64,000 nucleotides of DNA from Clostridium sp. AM49-4BH. GTDB taxonomy: Bacteria; Bacillota; Clostridia; Lachnospirales; Lachnospiraceae. Made by a program: the position numbers and the translations under genes. The stretch is from positions 75,537 through 139,536 of the forward strand of contig NZ_QUFB01000002.1 in NCBI RefSeq assembly GCF_003478335.1. Reading direction: 5' to 3'. Below, one piece after another: positions 63,693 through 64,000 of this stretch. Every line of letters starts with the position of its first letter. Position 1 is the stretch's first letter. The notes beneath the pieces are model-generated. The model ran no database searches. It had not been told where the DNA came from and was given only the letters and a program-made list of their open reading frames with translations.

Positions 63693-64000
63693 AAACTTCC
63701 CATACCGGAAGTTATTGTCCAAACCACATATTGCTTATTATGTCAATGGTTTAATTATATTTTGCAACTGCTATATAGTGAATACTGCCATCAAAAACTA
63801 TAGCAATTGCCTTGCCGCAATTAGTTTTCACAGTGATTTCTAAATTTTGTTGTCTCTGATGTATGATTTACATGCCTTTCGGAAACTCGAAGTCCCGGAA
63901 GCAAGGTATTCATCATTTTTGAAAGGGACTTTGCGCTCGTCGTTACTTATGTCTCGTATTTCAGAGACATTAAGTAACGTGACGTAGCGCATCGTAGCGA
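63693..64000. repeat. Second long copy of the foldback element, cut by the window end
   Basis: It begins with AAACTTCCCATACC (63693-63706) and the exact 22-bp box (63723-63744). From about 63838 it matches 50928 onward almost base for base through the central hairpin (loop at 63956). The distance from the first base to the central loop is 263 bp in both copies, although the part between about 60 and 140 differs strongly. Confidence 0.9.

Overview
The window looks like chromosomal DNA from a low-to-moderate GC Clostridia, most probably a Lachnospiraceae-type gut anaerobe. This is inferred from gene content: an Amt-PII fusion, the short HisG plus HisZ system, an NfnAB transhydrogenase pair, a perfect CIRCE element, overlapping ispH-rpsA genes, DUF5688 and YjfB-type small proteins, and a CotF-like protein. 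Most of it is an ordinary housekeeping backbone. No rRNA, CRISPR array, prophage or intact insertion sequence was seen.

Layout. 1-3.4 kb: 3' part of pheT, then three small membrane or exported proteins. 3.5-5.5 kb: an ammonium transporter fused to its own PII domain, behind a strong promoter and an early terminator-like hairpin. 5.7-9.4 kb: an OmpR-type response regulator and a large sensor kinase. 9.5-17.8 kb: miaB, dgt, dnaG, rpoD, trmK and a TGS-uridine kinase. 18-25.2 kb: folD, rimO, pgsA, cinA C-domain, a flavoprotein, cmk, ispH and rpsA, tightly packed with overlapping ends. 25.3-32.7 kb: cheR, plsX, acpP, rnc, smc, ftsY. 32.7-39.1 kb: threonine ammonia-lyase and hisZ-G-D-B-IE. 39.1-42.2 kb: a small membrane protein, a CYTH protein and nfnA-nfnB. 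43-50.8 kb: DUF5688, YjfB-like and Ser/Gly-rich proteins, tRNA-Arg(CCG), an exported protein, a pseudouridine synthase, ligA, metA and a cation-efflux protein. 51.3-60.9 kb, minus strand: a FabK/nitronate monooxygenase-like protein, CotF-like, DnaJ-like, Hsp20 under CIRCE, a polytopic membrane protein, gdhA, a rhodanese-TtcA fusion and TcdA. 61.1-63.7 kb, plus strand: a TAXI solute-binding lipoprotein, GltS and a small duplicated-motif protein.

The nitrogen theme recurs: Amt-PII takes up ammonium, GdhA and the NADPH made by NfnAB serve glutamate metabolism, and TAXI/GltS may import glutamate. The amt and gdhA promoters both lead directly into a hairpin at the start of the transcript.

The least explained feature is a foldback repeat family confined to the last 14 kb: one complete, almost palindromic 551-bp element (50783-51333), a second copy running off the window end (63693-64000), and shorter copies at 52515 and 57322, all sharing two conserved boxes. 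Four genes (plsX, smc, nfnA, nfnB) are each broken by a single missing base. One break falls exactly on the A AAA AAG slippery heptamer and could be a programmed -1 frameshift, but four similar lesions in core genes make residual assembly indels the simpler explanation.
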